A stretch of 64,000 nucleotides of DNA from Pelagibius sp. Alg239-R121 (GCF_947331435.1 NZ_CAMZOF010000008.1:186001-250000); one strand, 5' to 3'. Counted from the first letter of the stretch, positions 24,509 to 35,191 are shown. Notes: a model not told the origin generated them from the sequence alone. A program made the numbers and translations.

Positions 24509-25444
24509 ATGGCCAATTACCGGCTAGAACGCCCTTACGTCGTCGTCGACGTTTTCACTAAAACTCAGTTCGGCGGCAACCAGCTTGCCGTTATCACCGA
24601 CGCGCGCGGTCTGACCACCGTTGAGATGCAGCGAATTGCGGCCGAATTCAACTTTGCCGAGACCTCCTTTGTGTTGCCGCCGGTTGATCCAGAGAACACG
24701 GCCCAGGTCCGGATCTTCACGAGGGCGCAGGAGGTGCCGTTTGCAGGCCACCCAAACGTAGGGACGGCATTTGTCATTGCGCGGGAAAGGATCCTAGTCG
24801 GCGCTTTCGAAGATGGGTGCATGCGGTTCGAAGAAGCTGCGGGCCTGGTTGAAGTACGCCTGGTGAGAGACGAAACAGGCGTGCAGGGAGCTACCATCAC
24901 GGCGCCACGAAAACTGGAAGTGGGAGCCTTGATCGATCCGGCCGTTATGGCGCGCTGTGTCGGGTTGGATGAAGACGCTATTTTGCTGGATCACCACAAA
25001 CCGCAGAGCGCTTCTGTTGGTTTGCCGTTCTTTATTGCGGAACTGGACCTGACTTCGCTTTCGAGGGCGCATGCCGTGCTGGGCGCATTTTCAGAGGCCG
25101 GGATCGGGCAGGGTTATGCGGATGCTTCTGGCCGTTTTTCCGCATTTGTCTATGCCCGCCTTGGCGAAGGCCATGACCGATTGCGTGCCCGTATGTTCGC
25201 CCCTTTGAGCGGCAATTTCGAGGATCCGGCGACCGGCAGCGCTTCGGCGGCCTTGGGCGCCTATCTCGCCAAACTCAATCCGGCACCGGACGGGGATTTC
25301 CGTATCGAGATTGAGCAGGGTGTCGAGATGGGCAGACCCAGTGAGATTACGCTCGACCTGCGAAAGTCGGGCGGTGAGGTCCGGGATGTAAAGGTGACCG
25401 GTCTCTGTGTCCAGGTGATGCGCGGCGTCCTGACGATCGATTAG
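24509..25444 (+). CDS. PhzF-family isomerase-like protein
   Basis: 311 aa, the usual length. YVVVDVFTKTQFGGNQLAVI at the N-terminus, the catalytic Glu in FNFAETSFVLPP, FTRAQEVPFAGHPNVGTAFV, and MFAPLSGNFEDPATGSASAA in the second half are the PhzF signature blocks. The family folds like diaminopimelate epimerase and isomerises or acts on unsaturated carboxylates. No phenazine genes are present, so this is a generic PhzF-like enzyme of unknown substrate. Confidence 0.92.
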   Translation: MANYRLERPYVVVDVFTKTQFGGNQLAVITDARGLTTVEMQRIAAEFNFAETSFVLPPVDPENTAQVRIFTRAQEVPFAGHPNVGTAFVIARERILVGAFEDGCMRFEEAAGLVEVRLVRDETGVQGATITAPRKLEVGALIDPAVMARCVGLDEDAILLDHHKPQSASVGLPFFIAELDLTSLSRAHAVLGAFSEAGIGQGYADASGRFSAFVYARLGEGHDRLRARMFAPLSGNFEDPATGSASAALGAYLAKLNPAPDGDFRIEIEQGVEMGRPSEITLDLRKSGGEVRDVKVTGLCVQVMRGVLTID

Positions 25445-25462
25445 CTTGTCGAGTTTTGGTTT

Positions 25463-25900
25463 TTATCCACTCTTGGTCTTCCCGTAGGTAAAGAGCGCGA
25501 TGGCGGCGACCGCCAGTGCAGTGGCGGCGATCTGATAGGCGTTGATGCTTTCCCGGTAGACGAAGACACCGACGCCAATCGAGGTAGTGAGGATCGAAAT
25601 CACTGCGTAGAGGGTGTATTGAGATGCGCCGAATTTGTTGAACAGCAGGAAGAAGCCAACGAAGGTGATGAAGAAGCCGAAACCGCTGATAACCATCATC
25701 TTCCAGTTTTCCGCCACATAAACTGCGTCGTTCGGAGTCTTGGCGACTAAGCCAGCAGTCACGAAAAACCCAAGACAGGCCAGGACGGCGAACCCGATAA
25801 AGAGAAAAGGGTTCTCCGGCGTTGCCGCGCCGCGCTGTCCGTAAACGAAGATCGCGTTGCCGACGGCGGCGAGAGTGGCGAAGAGAAGAGGCTGCAACAT
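25463..25900 (-). CDS. EamA-like small membrane protein
   Basis: 145 aa with about five hydrophobic helices and no soluble domain. The C-terminal half (SQYTLYAVISILTTSIGVGVF, YRESINAYQIAATALAVAAI) matches half of an EamA/DMT transporter, including the GxxxxRE-x-G-like turn before the last helix. Such half-size proteins work as dimers; substrate unknown. It is convergent with phzF and stands alone. Confidence 0.7.
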   Translation of the reverse strand: MLQPLLFATLAAVGNAIFVYGQRGAATPENPFLFIGFAVLACLGFFVTAGLVAKTPNDAVYVAENWKMMVISGFGFFITFVGFFLLFNKFGASQYTLYAVISILTTSIGVGVFVYRESINAYQIAATALAVAAIALFTYGKTKSG

Positions 25901-26085
25901 CAGAGAATCCGGCGTGGTTTGTTGTGAAGGCCGCAGCTTTGCAGCGTCACGCGCTCTTGTCGACCGGATTGGACGGGCGCTCGAATAACAGCCCGATTTT
26001 TTGCTCGAGCGGGCGGGTTTGTGAAATTGTCACCGAGACAATCTGAGCGCTTGCCCGGCGGCCACCAGGCATTATTGTCGCGGGC

Positions 26086-27270
26086 ATGTTCCATGATGCC
26101 AATATAAGAAACGTCGGTCTGCTGGCGCTCTGCCAGGCCTTTGCCATGTGCTGCAACGTGATGATGGTGACCATGGCGGCATTGGTCGGTCAGAATCTCG
26201 CGCCAGACGGCTCCCTGGCAACCTTACCCTTCGCTCTGCAGTTCATCGGTATCATGCTCACCACGGCGCCCGCATCCTTCATGATGAGCCGCTACGGGCG
26301 CCGCTATGGCTTCAGTCAGGGTGCGGTGCTGGGGATTATTGCCGGATTGGTCTGTGCGCTGGCCGTGTTCGACCGCAGCTTTCTTATCTACTGCATCGGT
26401 TCTCTGGTCTACGGCGCTTTCGGTGCCCACGCCACTTATTACCGCTTTGCGGCCGCTGACGCAGCGAAGCCCGAGTCTAAGGGGCAAGCTATATCGCTGG
26501 TTATGGCCGGCGGCATCGTTGCCGCGATCCTCGGCCCGGAACTGGCGAAGTGGTCCCGTGACTTGTTCGAGCCAATATTTTTTGCTGGCAGCTTCATCGT
26601 GGTTTCTGTGCTCAGCTTTTTGGTGCTGATCATCGTACAGTTCATCCGCATTCCGACGCCAAAGCGTGAGAAGAACAGCAAGGGTGGGCGGCCAATGTCG
26701 GAAATCGCCCGTCAGCCGGCCTTCGTCGTGGCCGTGCTCTGCGGCATGATCGGTTATGGCGCGATGAACCTGATCATGACGGCAACGCCCCTGGCTATGT
26801 TGGCCTGTGGGCATAGTTTCAACGATTCCGCCTTCGTGATTCAGTGGCACGTGCTTGGCATGTTTGCACCCTCCTTCTTTACCGGCCATCTGGCCAAAAG
26901 ATTCGGCGTAGAACGTATTCTGCTGGTCGGCGGGCTACTTATTCTGGGCTGTATTGCGGTCAACCTCTCAGGAATTGAATTGGAGCAATTCTGGGGCGGA
27001 TTGATCATGCTTGGACTGGGTTGGAACTTTCTCTTCGTTGGCGGCAGCATTTTGCTGACTTCGACACATCAACCCGAAGAGCGGGGCAAGGTTCAGGCTC
27101 TGAACGAATTCCTCACCTTTTCGACCGTGGCAATCACCGCCCTGTCTTCCGGCGCTCTGTTCCACAACTTCGGTTGGGAAGTGGTAAACCTCGGGGTTCT
27201 AGTACCCGTCATAGTGGTTCTGATTGCGATCGTCTGGTTTCTCCGTCAGAAGCGTACGGTTCCCGCCTAA
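26086..27270 (+). CDS. Major facilitator superfamily transporter
   Basis: 394 aa with about 12 transmembrane helices. The loop between helices 2 and 3 reads MMSRYGRRYGFSQGAVLG, an MFS A-motif-like G-R-x-x-G-R element, and the related loop in the second half is HLAKRFGVERILLVGG. It would move a small molecule across the inner membrane. The start ATG at 26086 gives MFHDANIRNVGLLALCQAFA. No linked regulator or enzyme gene helps to assign a substrate. Confidence 0.9.
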   Translation: MFHDANIRNVGLLALCQAFAMCCNVMMVTMAALVGQNLAPDGSLATLPFALQFIGIMLTTAPASFMMSRYGRRYGFSQGAVLGIIAGLVCALAVFDRSFLIYCIGSLVYGAFGAHATYYRFAAADAAKPESKGQAISLVMAGGIVAAILGPELAKWSRDLFEPIFFAGSFIVVSVLSFLVLIIVQFIRIPTPKREKNSKGGRPMSEIARQPAFVVAVLCGMIGYGAMNLIMTATPLAMLACGHSFNDSAFVIQWHVLGMFAPSFFTGHLAKRFGVERILLVGGLLILGCIAVNLSGIELEQFWGGLIMLGLGWNFLFVGGSILLTSTHQPEERGKVQALNEFLTFSTVAITALSSGALFHNFGWEVVNLGVLVPVIVVLIAIVWFLRQKRTVPA

Positions 27271-27435
27271 GCCTTCTAAGCCCAACCATTTGGGGGATGC
27301 CGAAGCGCCTTTGGGACAAGGTGTTGCCATCGTTATACGATTCTGGCACTTTGCGGCGCGATTTGCGCCAAGGGCGCTGATTCCAGCCTTTACCGGCCAT
27401 TCGAGTCGGGCAATTTTGAGGGGGAAGGTTCTTAG

Positions 27436-29532
27436 ATGTCGACAGAGTTATTGGTTTCCATTGGTTGCGGCGTATTCGCGCTGCTCTATGGAATTTGGGC
27501 GGCGCGTTCTGTCTTGGCCGCTGACGCCGGAACGGCCCGCATGCAGGAGATTGCAGCGGCTATTCAGGAAGGCGCACAAGCTTATCTGAACCGTCAGTAC
27601 CGGGCGATTGGCCTGGTCGGCGTTGTGATCTTCGTGATCCTTGCCCTGGTGTTCGGCATTGCCGACGGTATCGGCTTTCTGATTGGTGCGATTCTGTCAG
27701 GCCTGACCGGGTACATCGGTATGAATGTCTCGGTCCGGGCGAATGTCCGCACGGCCCAGGCCGCGAGCAATAGCCTGTCGGAAGGCTTGAGTGTTGCGTT
27801 CCGGTCAGGTGCTGTCACCGGCATGCTGGTTGCCGGTTTGGCCCTGCTTGCAGTTGCAGGCTATTACGCAATTCTGCTTCAGATGGGCTTTGAAGGTCGC
27901 CACCTGATCGTACCTCTGGTTGCGCTCGGTTTTGGTGCTTCTCTGATTTCCATCTTTGCTCGTTTGGGCGGCGGCATCTTCACCAAGGGTGCTGACGTTG
28001 GTGCCGACCTGGTCGGTAAGGTCGAAGCAGGCATTCCTGAAGACGATCCCCGGAACCCGGCGGTCATTGCAGATAACGTCGGTGACAACGTCGGCGACTG
28101 CGCCGGCATGGCCGCAGATCTGTTCGAGACCTATGTGGTGACCATCGTGGCCACCATGGTTCTGGCCTCGATTTTCTTCGCGGGCACCGACGTCATGGTT
28201 CAGATGATGGCTTACCCGCTGGTGATCGGCGGTGTCTGCATCGTCACCTCGGTCATCGGAACTTTTTTCGTTCGCCTTGGTGCGAGCCAGAACATCATGG
28301 GGGCGCTCTACAAGGGCTTTATCGCTTCTGCTGTGCTCTCGGCTGTAGCGCTCTGGTTCGTGACGGACTGGGTGCTTGGAACGGGTACCACCTTCAACGT
28401 CAACGATGTCGAGTTTACGGGAAGTGACCTCTTTTATTGTGGTCTTGTTGGGCTGGTGATTACGGGTGGTCTAATCTGGGTCACCGAGTACTACACCAGC
28501 ACTGAGTACCGTCCGGTTCGCAGCGTCGCGGAATCCTCGGTCACAGGTCACGGCACCAACGTTATCCAGGGGCTTGCCGTCTCTATGGAGGCGACGGCTA
28601 TTCCGGCACTGATTATTGTAGCGGGTATCATCGTTACATATCTGCTGGCTGGGTTGCTGGGCATCGCTATCGCGGTTACGACCATGCTTGCCTTGGCTGG
28701 CATGGTGGTTGCACTCGACGCCTACGGTCCGGTGACCGACAACGCCGGCGGTATCGCCGAGATGGCTGAGCTGGATGACTCGGTGCGTAAGACCACCGAT
28801 GCGCTGGACGCAGTCGGCAACACGACCAAGGCCGTCACCAAGGGGTACGCGATCGGTTCTGCAGGTCTGGGTGCTCTGATCCTCTTCGGTGCCTATACCG
28901 CGGATCTGGAGCATTTCATCGAATCCGGAGCAATCTCGGCAGAGGGCGTGGACTTCTCCTTGTCGAACCCCTTCGTTGTTGTTGGGCTCTTCATGGGCGG
29001 TCTTCTTCCGTACCTCTTTGGGGCACTCGGCATGACGGCAGTCGGCCGTGCAGCTGGTTCGGTCGTGATCGAAGTGCGCCGTCAGTTCAAGGATATCCCG
29101 GGCATTATGGAAGGCACGGGCAAGCCTGAGTACGGCCGCTGTGTCGACCTGCTGACAAAGGCTGCCATCAAGGAAATGATCATTCCTTCGATGCTGCCGG
29201 TCCTCTCGCCTATTGTACTCTACTTCGTGATCGACGTGATCGCGGGGCAGGCGGCTGCTCTGTCTTCGCTGGGTGCGATGCTCCTGGGCGTGATCGTGAC
29301 CGGTATCTTCGTGGCAATATCCATGACCGCCGGTGGCGGCGCCTGGGACAACGCCAAAAAATACATCGAAGACGGCAATCACGGTGGCAAGGGCTCTGAG
29401 GCTCATAAGGCTGCTGTGACCGGTGACACAGTCGGCGACCCTTACAAGGATACTGCCGGTCCTGCTGTCAACCCGATGATCAAGATCACCAATATCGTGG
29501 CCTTGATGCTTCTGGCGGCTCTCGCGGGCTAA
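27436..29532 (+). CDS. hppA: Membrane-bound H+-translocating pyrophosphatase
   Basis: 698 aa with about 16 membrane helices, full length for the family. The pyrophosphate-binding segments are [55 protein letters not shown], and at the C-terminus [19 protein letters not shown]. The sequence [15 protein letters not shown] has Lys465 at the position that distinguishes potassium-independent proton pumps from potassium-dependent ones (which have Ala), so this should be the K+-independent H+ pump. GAGGGGGAAGG precedes the ATG. It stores the energy of pyrophosphate hydrolysis as a proton gradient and ends in a good terminator. Confidence 0.97.
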   Translation: MSTELLVSIGCGVFALLYGIWAARSVLAADAGTARMQEIAAAIQEGAQAYLNRQYRAIGLVGVVIFVILALVFGIADGIGFLIGAILSGLTGYIGMNVSVRANVRTAQAASNSLSEGLSVAFRSGAVTGMLVAGLALLAVAGYYAILLQMGFEGRHLIVPLVALGFGASLISIFARLGGGIFTKGADVGADLVGKVEAGIPEDDPRNPAVIADNVGDNVGDCAGMAADLFETYVVTIVATMVLASIFFAGTDVMVQMMAYPLVIGGVCIVTSVIGTFFVRLGASQNIMGALYKGFIASAVLSAVALWFVTDWVLGTGTTFNVNDVEFTGSDLFYCGLVGLVITGGLIWVTEYYTSTEYRPVRSVAESSVTGHGTNVIQGLAVSMEATAIPALIIVAGIIVTYLLAGLLGIAIAVTTMLALAGMVVALDAYGPVTDNAGGIAEMAELDDSVRKTTDALDAVGNTTKAVTKGYAIGSAGLGALILFGAYTADLEHFIESGAISAEGVDFSLSNPFVVVGLFMGGLLPYLFGALGMTAVGRAAGSVVIEVRRQFKDIPGIMEGTGKPEYGRCVDLLTKAAIKEMIIPSMLPVLSPIVLYFVIDVIAGQAAALSSLGAMLLGVIVTGIFVAISMTAGGGAWDNAKKYIEDGNHGGKGSEAHKAAVTGDTVGDPYKDTAGPAVNPMIKITNIVALMLLAALAG

Positions 29533-29574
29533 CAGCTCACTCAGCTGTTGGTTCGGGTAACCGAACGCTAAAAG

Positions 29575-29619
29575 ACCCTGGTACTTTGGTTCCTTTCGGA
29601 CCTGAGTGCCGGGGTTTTT
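29575..29619 (+). terminator. Rho-independent terminator after hppA
   Basis: ACCCTGGTACT (29575-29585) pairs with AGTGCCGGGG (29605-29614) allowing G-U pairs, with an inner GGTTCC/GGACC stem, followed by TTTTT (29615-29619). Two smaller dyads lie just upstream (AACAGCT/AGCTGTT at 29531-29550 and GTTCGG/CCGAAC at about 29551-29566), so there are three stems in a row. Confidence 0.8.
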
Positions 29620-29803
29620 CTTTGGAAAATAGCCGCACTTCAGAGATCATTGCTTGTTGATCCATCGCAGCAATCGAGGTTTCGGCGGATCAAAAGCACT
29701 TGAACTGATAGAATTTGAATTACGAATGTATAAACAAACGCGTTAAAACTGCGCTCGCTGAAGTTATATTGAGTGTCCGAATTCGTTGAATGAGAGGACG
29801 GAA

Positions 29804-30664
29804 ATGACGCCGAATGTTACGGCCTTTTTCCATGAAGGCACTAATACTGTCAGTTATGTCGTCGCCGAGGCATCCGGACAAAGCTGTGCGATCATCGATT
29901 CGGTGCTCGACTATGACCCCAAGTCCGGCCGCACCCAAACAAGTGCGGCAGACGAGATGATTGCTCATGTCAGGCGTGAGGGTCTCAAGGTCGAGTGGAT
30001 CCTGGAGACCCATGCCCATGCTGACCACCTCTCGGCGGGCAGTTATTTAAAGAGCGAACTCGGCGGCAGAATCGGAATCGGTACGAACATTGTCGCGGTG
30101 CAGTCGGTGTTTAAGGACATTTATCACCTGGAAGCCGAGTTTCCAGTGGATGGCTCGCAGTTCGACGAGCTGTTCGTAGACAACGCGCGTTTCACCCTTG
30201 GGGCGCTTGAGGGCAAGGTCCTCTGGACACCAGGTCATACGCCCGCCTGTATCACCTACCTTTTTGGTGATGCCGCCTTCGTTGGCGACACCCTCTTTAT
30301 GCCTGATTTCGGAACCGCAAGGGTGGATTTTCCTGGTGGAGACGCCAGCGTTCTCTATGATTCCATTCACCGCATCTTGGCTCTACCAGACGCGACCCGG
30401 CTCTTCATGTGTCACGATTACGGGCCGAATGGACGGGATTATGCCTGGGAGACAACGGTAGCTGCTCAAAAGGCGGAAAACATCCACGTCGGCGCGAACC
30501 GTAGCCGGGAGGAATTTATCGGCTTCCGGACCGAGCGCGACTCCTGCCTCTCAATGCCGGAACTACTGCTGCCATCGATCCAGGTGAACATCAGGGCAGG
30601 GGCTCTACCCGACGAGGAAAGCAACGGCATCTCCTACCTCAAGATACCGCTCAATGCCCTATGA
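29804..30664 (+). CDS. Persulfide (sulfur) dioxygenase, MBL fold
   Basis: 286 aa metallo-beta-lactamase-fold enzyme of the ETHE1/BLH type. The metal motif ETHAHADHLSAGSYLK (near residues 66-80), TPGHTPACITYLFGD, the typical VGDTLFMPDFGTARVDFPGG and MCHDYGPNGRDYAWETTV are all present. It oxidises glutathione persulfide to sulfite, protecting cells from sulfide. I placed the start at the ATG at 29804 after GAGAGGACGGAA; a TTG at 29786 is in frame but has no site. The 270-bp region upstream holds the hppA terminator and an AT-rich stretch. No BigR-like regulator gene is adjacent. Confidence 0.92.
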   Translation: MTPNVTAFFHEGTNTVSYVVAEASGQSCAIIDSVLDYDPKSGRTQTSAADEMIAHVRREGLKVEWILETHAHADHLSAGSYLKSELGGRIGIGTNIVAVQSVFKDIYHLEAEFPVDGSQFDELFVDNARFTLGALEGKVLWTPGHTPACITYLFGDAAFVGDTLFMPDFGTARVDFPGGDASVLYDSIHRILALPDATRLFMCHDYGPNGRDYAWETTVAAQKAENIHVGANRSREEFIGFRTERDSCLSMPELLLPSIQVNIRAGALPDEESNGISYLKIPLNAL

Positions 30665-30721
30665 CATCGCACGGCTGAGACAGTGAGTCCTATGGTTTCT
30701 AAGCCAACTTAGAGAGGATGG

Positions 30722-31231
30722 TCAGCGCGGCCGCTGGCTCTCGCGACGTCCGCCGCCGCCCAGGATTGTGCCGGGAACGGAACTGCCGATATTGCCGAAG
30801 ATCTGTTGTAGTACCGTCAACTCGCGGCCTTCGGTCGGTGTTGTGCGCGACACGGGATCGATGATCTGTCCGTCTGCCAGCGTATAGGCTTTCGTGTCGT
30901 CCACCTTGCCGGTGCCATCAAAGGTGACGACCAGGACATTCCGCTCCAGTATCTCTGGTTTGAAAAAGGCAAATTGGGTGCTTTTGTGACCCACGTAATA
31001 CCATTTCCGGTCTTCGAAGGTTGAAATCGTCGAAGGAGAGCCCAGACGTTCTGCAACCTGACGACGGGAATGTACGCCGGTTTCGATTTCGCCGATCGCT
31101 TCCGGATCCGGCAGGTTGCCCCGGACCTGAATATCGTTCGAACAGCCTGAGACCAGGAGACCGAGCGCACAGCTGCCAGCCAACAAGGCGGCACGGTGGC
31201 GTCTTAAGACTTTACGACGGGTACTTTGCAT
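30722..31231 (-). CDS. bamE: Outer-membrane assembly lipoprotein BamE (SmpA/OmlA)
   Basis: 169-aa lipoprotein. The signal peptide ends in the lipobox LVSGC, giving an acylated Cys around residue 30. The SmpA/OmlA domain follows: GEIETGVHSRRQVAERLGSP, then FEDRKWYYVGHKSTQFAFFK, and VLVVTFDGTGKVDD. It is part of the BAM machine inserting outer-membrane proteins. The start ATG at 31231 gives MQSTRRKVLRRHRAALLAGS; an extension to 31291 is not signal-like. It is divergent from the cytochrome chaperone gene, a gene order seen across Rhodospirillales relatives. Confidence 0.9.
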   Translation of the reverse strand: MQSTRRKVLRRHRAALLAGSCALGLLVSGCSNDIQVRGNLPDPEAIGEIETGVHSRRQVAERLGSPSTISTFEDRKWYYVGHKSTQFAFFKPEILERNVLVVTFDGTGKVDDTKAYTLADGQIIDPVSRTTPTEGRELTVLQQIFGNIGSSVPGTILGGGGRRESQRPR

Positions 31232-31491
31232 CGTTTTCTGCCGAGTAATCTCTGTAAGCGGTCTGTATTGATGGCCCGGGCTGCCTATCAACCCGGATTG
31301 TACCGAGCTGCCAACTTATCGAATCTTGATTAAGTCGGGAAACACAGGCATTTCAATACGACAGAACGCTTTATATCGTGTCGGCAGCGTCGCGTGAAGC
31401 ATGAAACCCGGTGGTTGGGTGCCGATTGCTCTCCTTGCATGAAAAAAAAGGCGTAAGTCAGCCTCTATTTCGGTTCATTAGGTCGTAAATT

Positions 31492-32037
31492 ATGGTGCTA
31501 AGACGGCTTTTTCGCCGGGACCCTCCAGAAGACCCTACGCGGGAACTCTATGGCAGGATCGTTGCGCAGGCCCGCCAACCAGCGTTTTACAGCGCCTGCG
31601 GCGTTCCTGACACCGTGGATGGCCGCTTCGATCTGATCGTGCTTCATGTTTTCTTGGTGATGAACCGTTTGAAACAGGAACATGACCGTAGCTCGGCAGC
31701 GTCCCAGGCGTTGTTCGACCTGCTGTTTTTAGACATGGACCAAAGCCTGCGAGAGATGGGAGTGGGCGATGTTGGCGTCGGAAAGCGGATTAAATCCATG
31801 GTTCAGGCCTTTTATGGCCGCCTGTCTGCCTACGAATCGGCTCTGAAATCTGGAGAAGAGGCACTTAAGGACGCATTGAAGCGCAATCTCTTTGGTACAG
31901 TTGAAGTGAACGACGATCAAATCGACGCCTTGAGTACCTACGTTCAGGCAGAAGTTTCCAGCCTTGACGGGCAAGAGATGGAGGGTTTGATCCTTGGTCA
32001 GGTTCGATTCGGCCCCTTGTCGGAAGGCCGGCATTAG
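31492..32037 (+). CDS. Ubiquinol-cytochrome c chaperone (CBP3-like)
   Basis: 181 aa of the Ubiquinol_cyt_C_chap family. YGRIVAQARQPAFYSACGVP, DTVDGRFDLIVLHVFLVMNR and DMDQSLREMGVGDVGVGKRI are the conserved blocks; the family helps assemble cytochrome b of the bc1 complex. The start ATG at 31492 gives MVLRRLFRRDP. It is followed by the DUF177 gene. The 260-bp divergent region before it (31232-31491) shows no clear element beyond an AT-rich stretch around 31310-31380. Confidence 0.9.
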   Translation: MVLRRLFRRDPPEDPTRELYGRIVAQARQPAFYSACGVPDTVDGRFDLIVLHVFLVMNRLKQEHDRSSAASQALFDLLFLDMDQSLREMGVGDVGVGKRIKSMVQAFYGRLSAYESALKSGEEALKDALKRNLFGTVEVNDDQIDALSTYVQAEVSSLDGQEMEGLILGQVRFGPLSEGRH

Positions 32038-32211
32038 GCCTGGGAGCTGTGCTTTTACACACAGAGCAGGGGAGTGTTCTTCACCTTGAATCCTGACAGC
32101 CGCGGATTGGCGGGAACAAGCCTCTAAATGAAGGCATAAAAAGGCGTTGACCGGGGTAGGCTGTCCCCCTAATGTGCGCCGCTTTCTGCGGATAAATTCA
32201 AAGGCGTAGCG

Positions 32212-32826
32212 GTGAAAGCGGATCCTGTGGAAGCTGGTATCGGACAAGAATCTCTCGAATTCAGTCGTGTGATTTCGATGGACGACTTGAATCCAGGCGT
32301 GATCGAACGCCGGTTTTCTGCCGATGAAACGGAATGTGCAGCCCTGGCCGCACGTTTTGGCGTAACTGCACTACGAAATGTGCTCGCGACCGTTGTTTTG
32401 CGCCGCAAGGCTCGGGGTGATCTGGTTGTTCTGGAAGGCGACTTAACGGCCGAGGTCGAGCAACCCTGTGTCGTGACGCTTGAAGCGGTGAACGAATCGG
32501 TGAACGAAAGCTTCGTTTTGCGATTCACGCTGGATTCGGCCAAAGCGGAACTGGACGTGACGATTGACCCGGAAGCGGACGATCCGCCTGAAGCGGTCGG
32601 ACCGGAAGGTATTGATGTGGGTGAGGTGATTGCGCAGCAGTTGTCTGTGGCAATCAACCCCTATCCCAGGGCGCCTGACGTCGAAATGGAAGAAGTGGTT
32701 TTGTCGAGCGCGCCAAAAGGCGCCGGCGAGACCAAAACTGACGAGAAGAACGAGAAACCAGCGGGCCCCAACCCCTTTGCTGTTCTCGAGACGCTGAAAA
32801 GCGGCAAAGAAGACAACGATCGTTAG
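32212..32826 (+). CDS. yceD: DUF177 (YceD) family protein
   Basis: 204 aa starting at GTG 32212. LEFSRVISMDDLNPGVIERR, ARFGVTALRNVLATVVLRRK, and later VVTLEAVNESVNESFVLRF match the YceD/DUF177 pattern of an acidic protein encoded just before rpmF. The group is linked to ribosomal RNA accumulation. The acidic stretch DPEADDPPEAVGPEGIDVGE is typical. The C-terminal part (PAGPNPFAVLETLKSGKEDN) is common to members encoded next to L32. Confidence 0.9.
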   Translation: MKADPVEAGIGQESLEFSRVISMDDLNPGVIERRFSADETECAALAARFGVTALRNVLATVVLRRKARGDLVVLEGDLTAEVEQPCVVTLEAVNESVNESFVLRFTLDSAKAELDVTIDPEADDPPEAVGPEGIDVGEVIAQQLSVAINPYPRAPDVEMEEVVLSSAPKGAGETKTDEKNEKPAGPNPFAVLETLKSGKEDNDR

Positions 32827-32849
32827 TCCGGTCGGGCTTGCCGCAAGGG

Positions 32850-32855
32850 TATAAT
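32850..32855 (+). promoter_or_regulatory. Possible -10 box before rpmF
   Basis: A perfect TATAAT lies 71 bp before the rpmF start codon in the yceD-rpmF gap, but no good -35 hexamer is found 16-18 bp upstream. A separate rpmF-plsX-fabH promoter here is possible. Confidence 0.3.
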
Positions 32856-32925
32856 TTGGCTATGAAGCGGCGGTGCGCTCACGTGCCGGCGTAACGATAG
32901 CCCAGTGAAAGATGGATAGAGAGCT

Positions 32926-33105
32926 ATGGCTGTTCCAAAGAGTAAAATTTCCCCCTCGCGCCGTAACATGCGCCGCGCCCACGATGCGCTTGCGTCAAAC
33001 AGCTACCATGAGTGCTCAAACTGTGGTGAACTGAAACGACCGCACCACGTTTGCGCTTCTTGCGGACACTACGACGGACGTGAAGTCGCCGAGACGGAAG
33101 CATAG
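32926..33105 (+). CDS. rpmF: 50S ribosomal protein L32
   Basis: 59-aa ribosomal protein. [20 protein letters not shown] at the start, then the zinc ribbon with Cys30, Cys33, Cys43 and Cys46 (ECSNCGEL and [14 protein letters not shown]). Binds the large ribosomal subunit. The ATG at 32926 is preceded by GATAGAGAGCT. The yceD-rpmF-plsX-fabH order is highly conserved in bacteria. Confidence 0.97.
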   Translation: MAVPKSKISPSRRNMRRAHDALASNSYHECSNCGELKRPHHVCASCGHYDGREVAETEA

Positions 33106-33168
33106 TGCGGTTGCGGCTGGGTTGAGTTGGCCGATGGTCCCTGCTGACGTTTGGCGAAAGTAGGTTTT

Positions 33169-34215
33169 GTGAACGACCGTCTGACCATAGCACTTGATGC
33201 GATGGGGGGAGATGCCGCGCCGCGCGTGGTTGTTGGTGGTGCCGAAATGGCCTGCGAACGCTTCCCTGAAGTCGACTTTCTGATGTACGGGCGAGAGGAC
33301 GAGGTTGCGCCTCTGCTCGACCGGTCAGAGCGCCTCAAAGCAGTAACGACCCTTATTCACACCGATGACGTGGTCCGCAGCGGCGATAAGCCGTCGGTCG
33401 CGCTTCGTGCCGGCCGTAAATCCAGCATGCGTTTGGCGATCAATGCCGTGCAGGAAGGCCATGCCGCAGGCGTCGTCTCGGCCGGAAACACCGGCGCGCT
33501 GATGGCGATGGCGAAATTCGTCCTGAAGACCCTGCCTGGGGTTGACCGACCGGCGATTGCTTCCTTTTTCCCGACCCTGCGCGGCGAATCGGTGATGCTC
33601 GACCTGGGAGCTAACCTGAACTGCGATGCCGATAACATCGTCGACTTCGCGGTTATGGGAAATGCCTTTGCTCGCTGCGTTCTGGGTATTCTTCAGCCTT
33701 CCTACGGCCTCTTGAACGTCGGCTCTGAAGACATCAAAGGTCATGAATATCTGCAGGACGCCAGTGCGATTCTCCGCCGTGCCAATCTGCCGGGCGAATT
33801 TGTTGGTTTCGTCGAAGGCGACGATATCGCCAAAGGCAGCGTTGATGTTATCGTTACGGATGGTTTTACCGGAAACGTCGCGTTGAAAACCGCGGAGGGC
33901 ACGGCGAAGCTGATCAATGAATATGTACGCCAGACCTTCAAAAGCTCTTTATTGGCAGGTATCGGTTATGTGTTGGCGCGCTCGGCAATGCGCAAGCTGC
34001 GCAAACGGGTCGATCCGCGAGTCTATAACGGTGCCATCTTCCTCGGCCTGAACGGCGTGGCGGTGAAAAGTCATGGTGGAACGGACGCGCTCGGATTCGC
34101 CAATGCCATCGGTGTCGCGATCGACATGGCAAATCACGGGGTCATTGAGAAAATCCAACAGGATTTCGCGAACTTGACCCGCCAACAACCGGAAGCGCAG
34201 GCGGCAGCCGTTTAA
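33169..34215 (+). CDS. plsX: Phosphate acyltransferase PlsX
   Basis: About 348 aa. [19 protein letters not shown] at the N-terminus, [29 protein letters not shown] and [20 protein letters not shown] are PlsX hallmarks. It makes acyl-phosphate from acyl-ACP, the first step of phospholipid synthesis. I chose GTG at 33169 ([15 protein letters not shown]) with GTAGG before it; a TTG at 33151 is in frame and possible. It ends 1 base before fabH. Confidence 0.95.
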   Translation: MNDRLTIALDAMGGDAAPRVVVGGAEMACERFPEVDFLMYGREDEVAPLLDRSERLKAVTTLIHTDDVVRSGDKPSVALRAGRKSSMRLAINAVQEGHAAGVVSAGNTGALMAMAKFVLKTLPGVDRPAIASFFPTLRGESVMLDLGANLNCDADNIVDFAVMGNAFARCVLGILQPSYGLLNVGSEDIKGHEYLQDASAILRRANLPGEFVGFVEGDDIAKGSVDVIVTDGFTGNVALKTAEGTAKLINEYVRQTFKSSLLAGIGYVLARSAMRKLRKRVDPRVYNGAIFLGLNGVAVKSHGGTDALGFANAIGVAIDMANHGVIEKIQQDFANLTRQQPEAQAAAV

Positions 34216-34216
34216 T

Positions 34217-35191
34217 ATGACCATCAGATCACAGGTAAAGGGCTGCGGGTCCTATCTTCCCGCAAAACGAGTCACGAACGCCGAACTGGCCGAACGCATC
34301 GATACCTCCGACGAATGGATTACCCAGCGTACCGGGATACGGGAGCGACGTATCGCGGCCGAGGGCGAGCACACTTCTCATTTGGGGGTCAAGGCCGCCC
34401 GGGATGCGCTGAACGACGCGGACATGACAGCCGATGATGTCGATCTGGTGATCTGCGCGACCGCAACGCCCGACGATACCTTTCCAGCCACCGCGACCCG
34501 TATCCAAGAAGGCCTCGGGATGGTCCGAGGTGCTGCCTTTGATGTCCAGGCGGTTTGCAGCGGCTTCGTGTATGGGCTTTCGATAGCTGACAACTTCATC
34601 AAGAGCGGTCAGGCAAAGACCGCACTTGTGATCGGGGCCGAAACCTTCTCCCGCATTCTCGATTGGAAAGACAGAGGTACCTGTGTCCTGTTCGGCGACG
34701 GTGCCGGTGCTGTCGTCCTTTCTGCGGAAGAAGGCGAGGGTACGACGGATGACCGGGGCATTCTTTCGACCCACCTTTATTCGGACGGACGGCACCGTGA
34801 AGCGCTCTACGTAGACGGCGGCCCGTCAACGACAGGAACCGCCGGTTTCCTCCGCATGGAAGGCAAAGAGGTCTTCCGGCACGCAGTGGTGCGCATGGCC
34901 GAAGCCATAGACACAGCGCTGGAGACCAACAATCTGACGGCGGCGGATGTGGATTGGCTGGTACCGCACCAGGCAAACCTGCGCATCATAGAATCTATGG
35001 GGCGGCGTCTGAAGCTGCCCGACGACCGTGTGGTCAAAACGGTCGACAAACATGCCAACACATCGGCGGCCTCGATCCCTTTGGCGTTGGTCGAAGCGAC
35101 CCGTGACGGACGCATCAAGCCTGGCGACCTGGTGCTGATGGAAGCTATGGGTGGCGGCTTCACCTGGGGTTCCGCTCTGGTCCGCTGGTGA
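34217..35191 (+). CDS. fabH: 3-oxoacyl-ACP synthase III
   Basis: 324 aa ketoacyl synthase. The catalytic triad is visible: Cys114 in [12 protein letters not shown], His in [13 protein letters not shown] and Asn in [26 protein letters not shown]-type N-terminal text ([16 protein letters not shown]) and the [14 protein letters not shown]-terminus fit. It starts fatty-acid synthesis by condensing acetyl-CoA with malonyl-ACP. Its start is 1 base after the plsX stop. Confidence 0.97.
   Translation: MTIRSQVKGCGSYLPAKRVTNAELAERIDTSDEWITQRTGIRERRIAAEGEHTSHLGVKAARDALNDADMTADDVDLVICATATPDDTFPATATRIQEGLGMVRGAAFDVQAVCSGFVYGLSIADNFIKSGQAKTALVIGAETFSRILDWKDRGTCVLFGDGAGAVVLSAEEGEGTTDDRGILSTHLYSDGRHREALYVDGGPSTTGTAGFLRMEGKEVFRHAVVRMAEAIDTALETNNLTAADVDWLVPHQANLRIIESMGRRLKLPDDRVVKTVDKHANTSAASIPLALVEATRDGRIKPGDLVLMEAMGGGFTWGSALVRW

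Noticed and set aside
28471-29406. 311-aa minus-strand ORF within hppA
   Set aside because: Shadow of hppA; His/Asp-rich composition with no domain, and the plus strand encodes an unmistakable pyrophosphatase.
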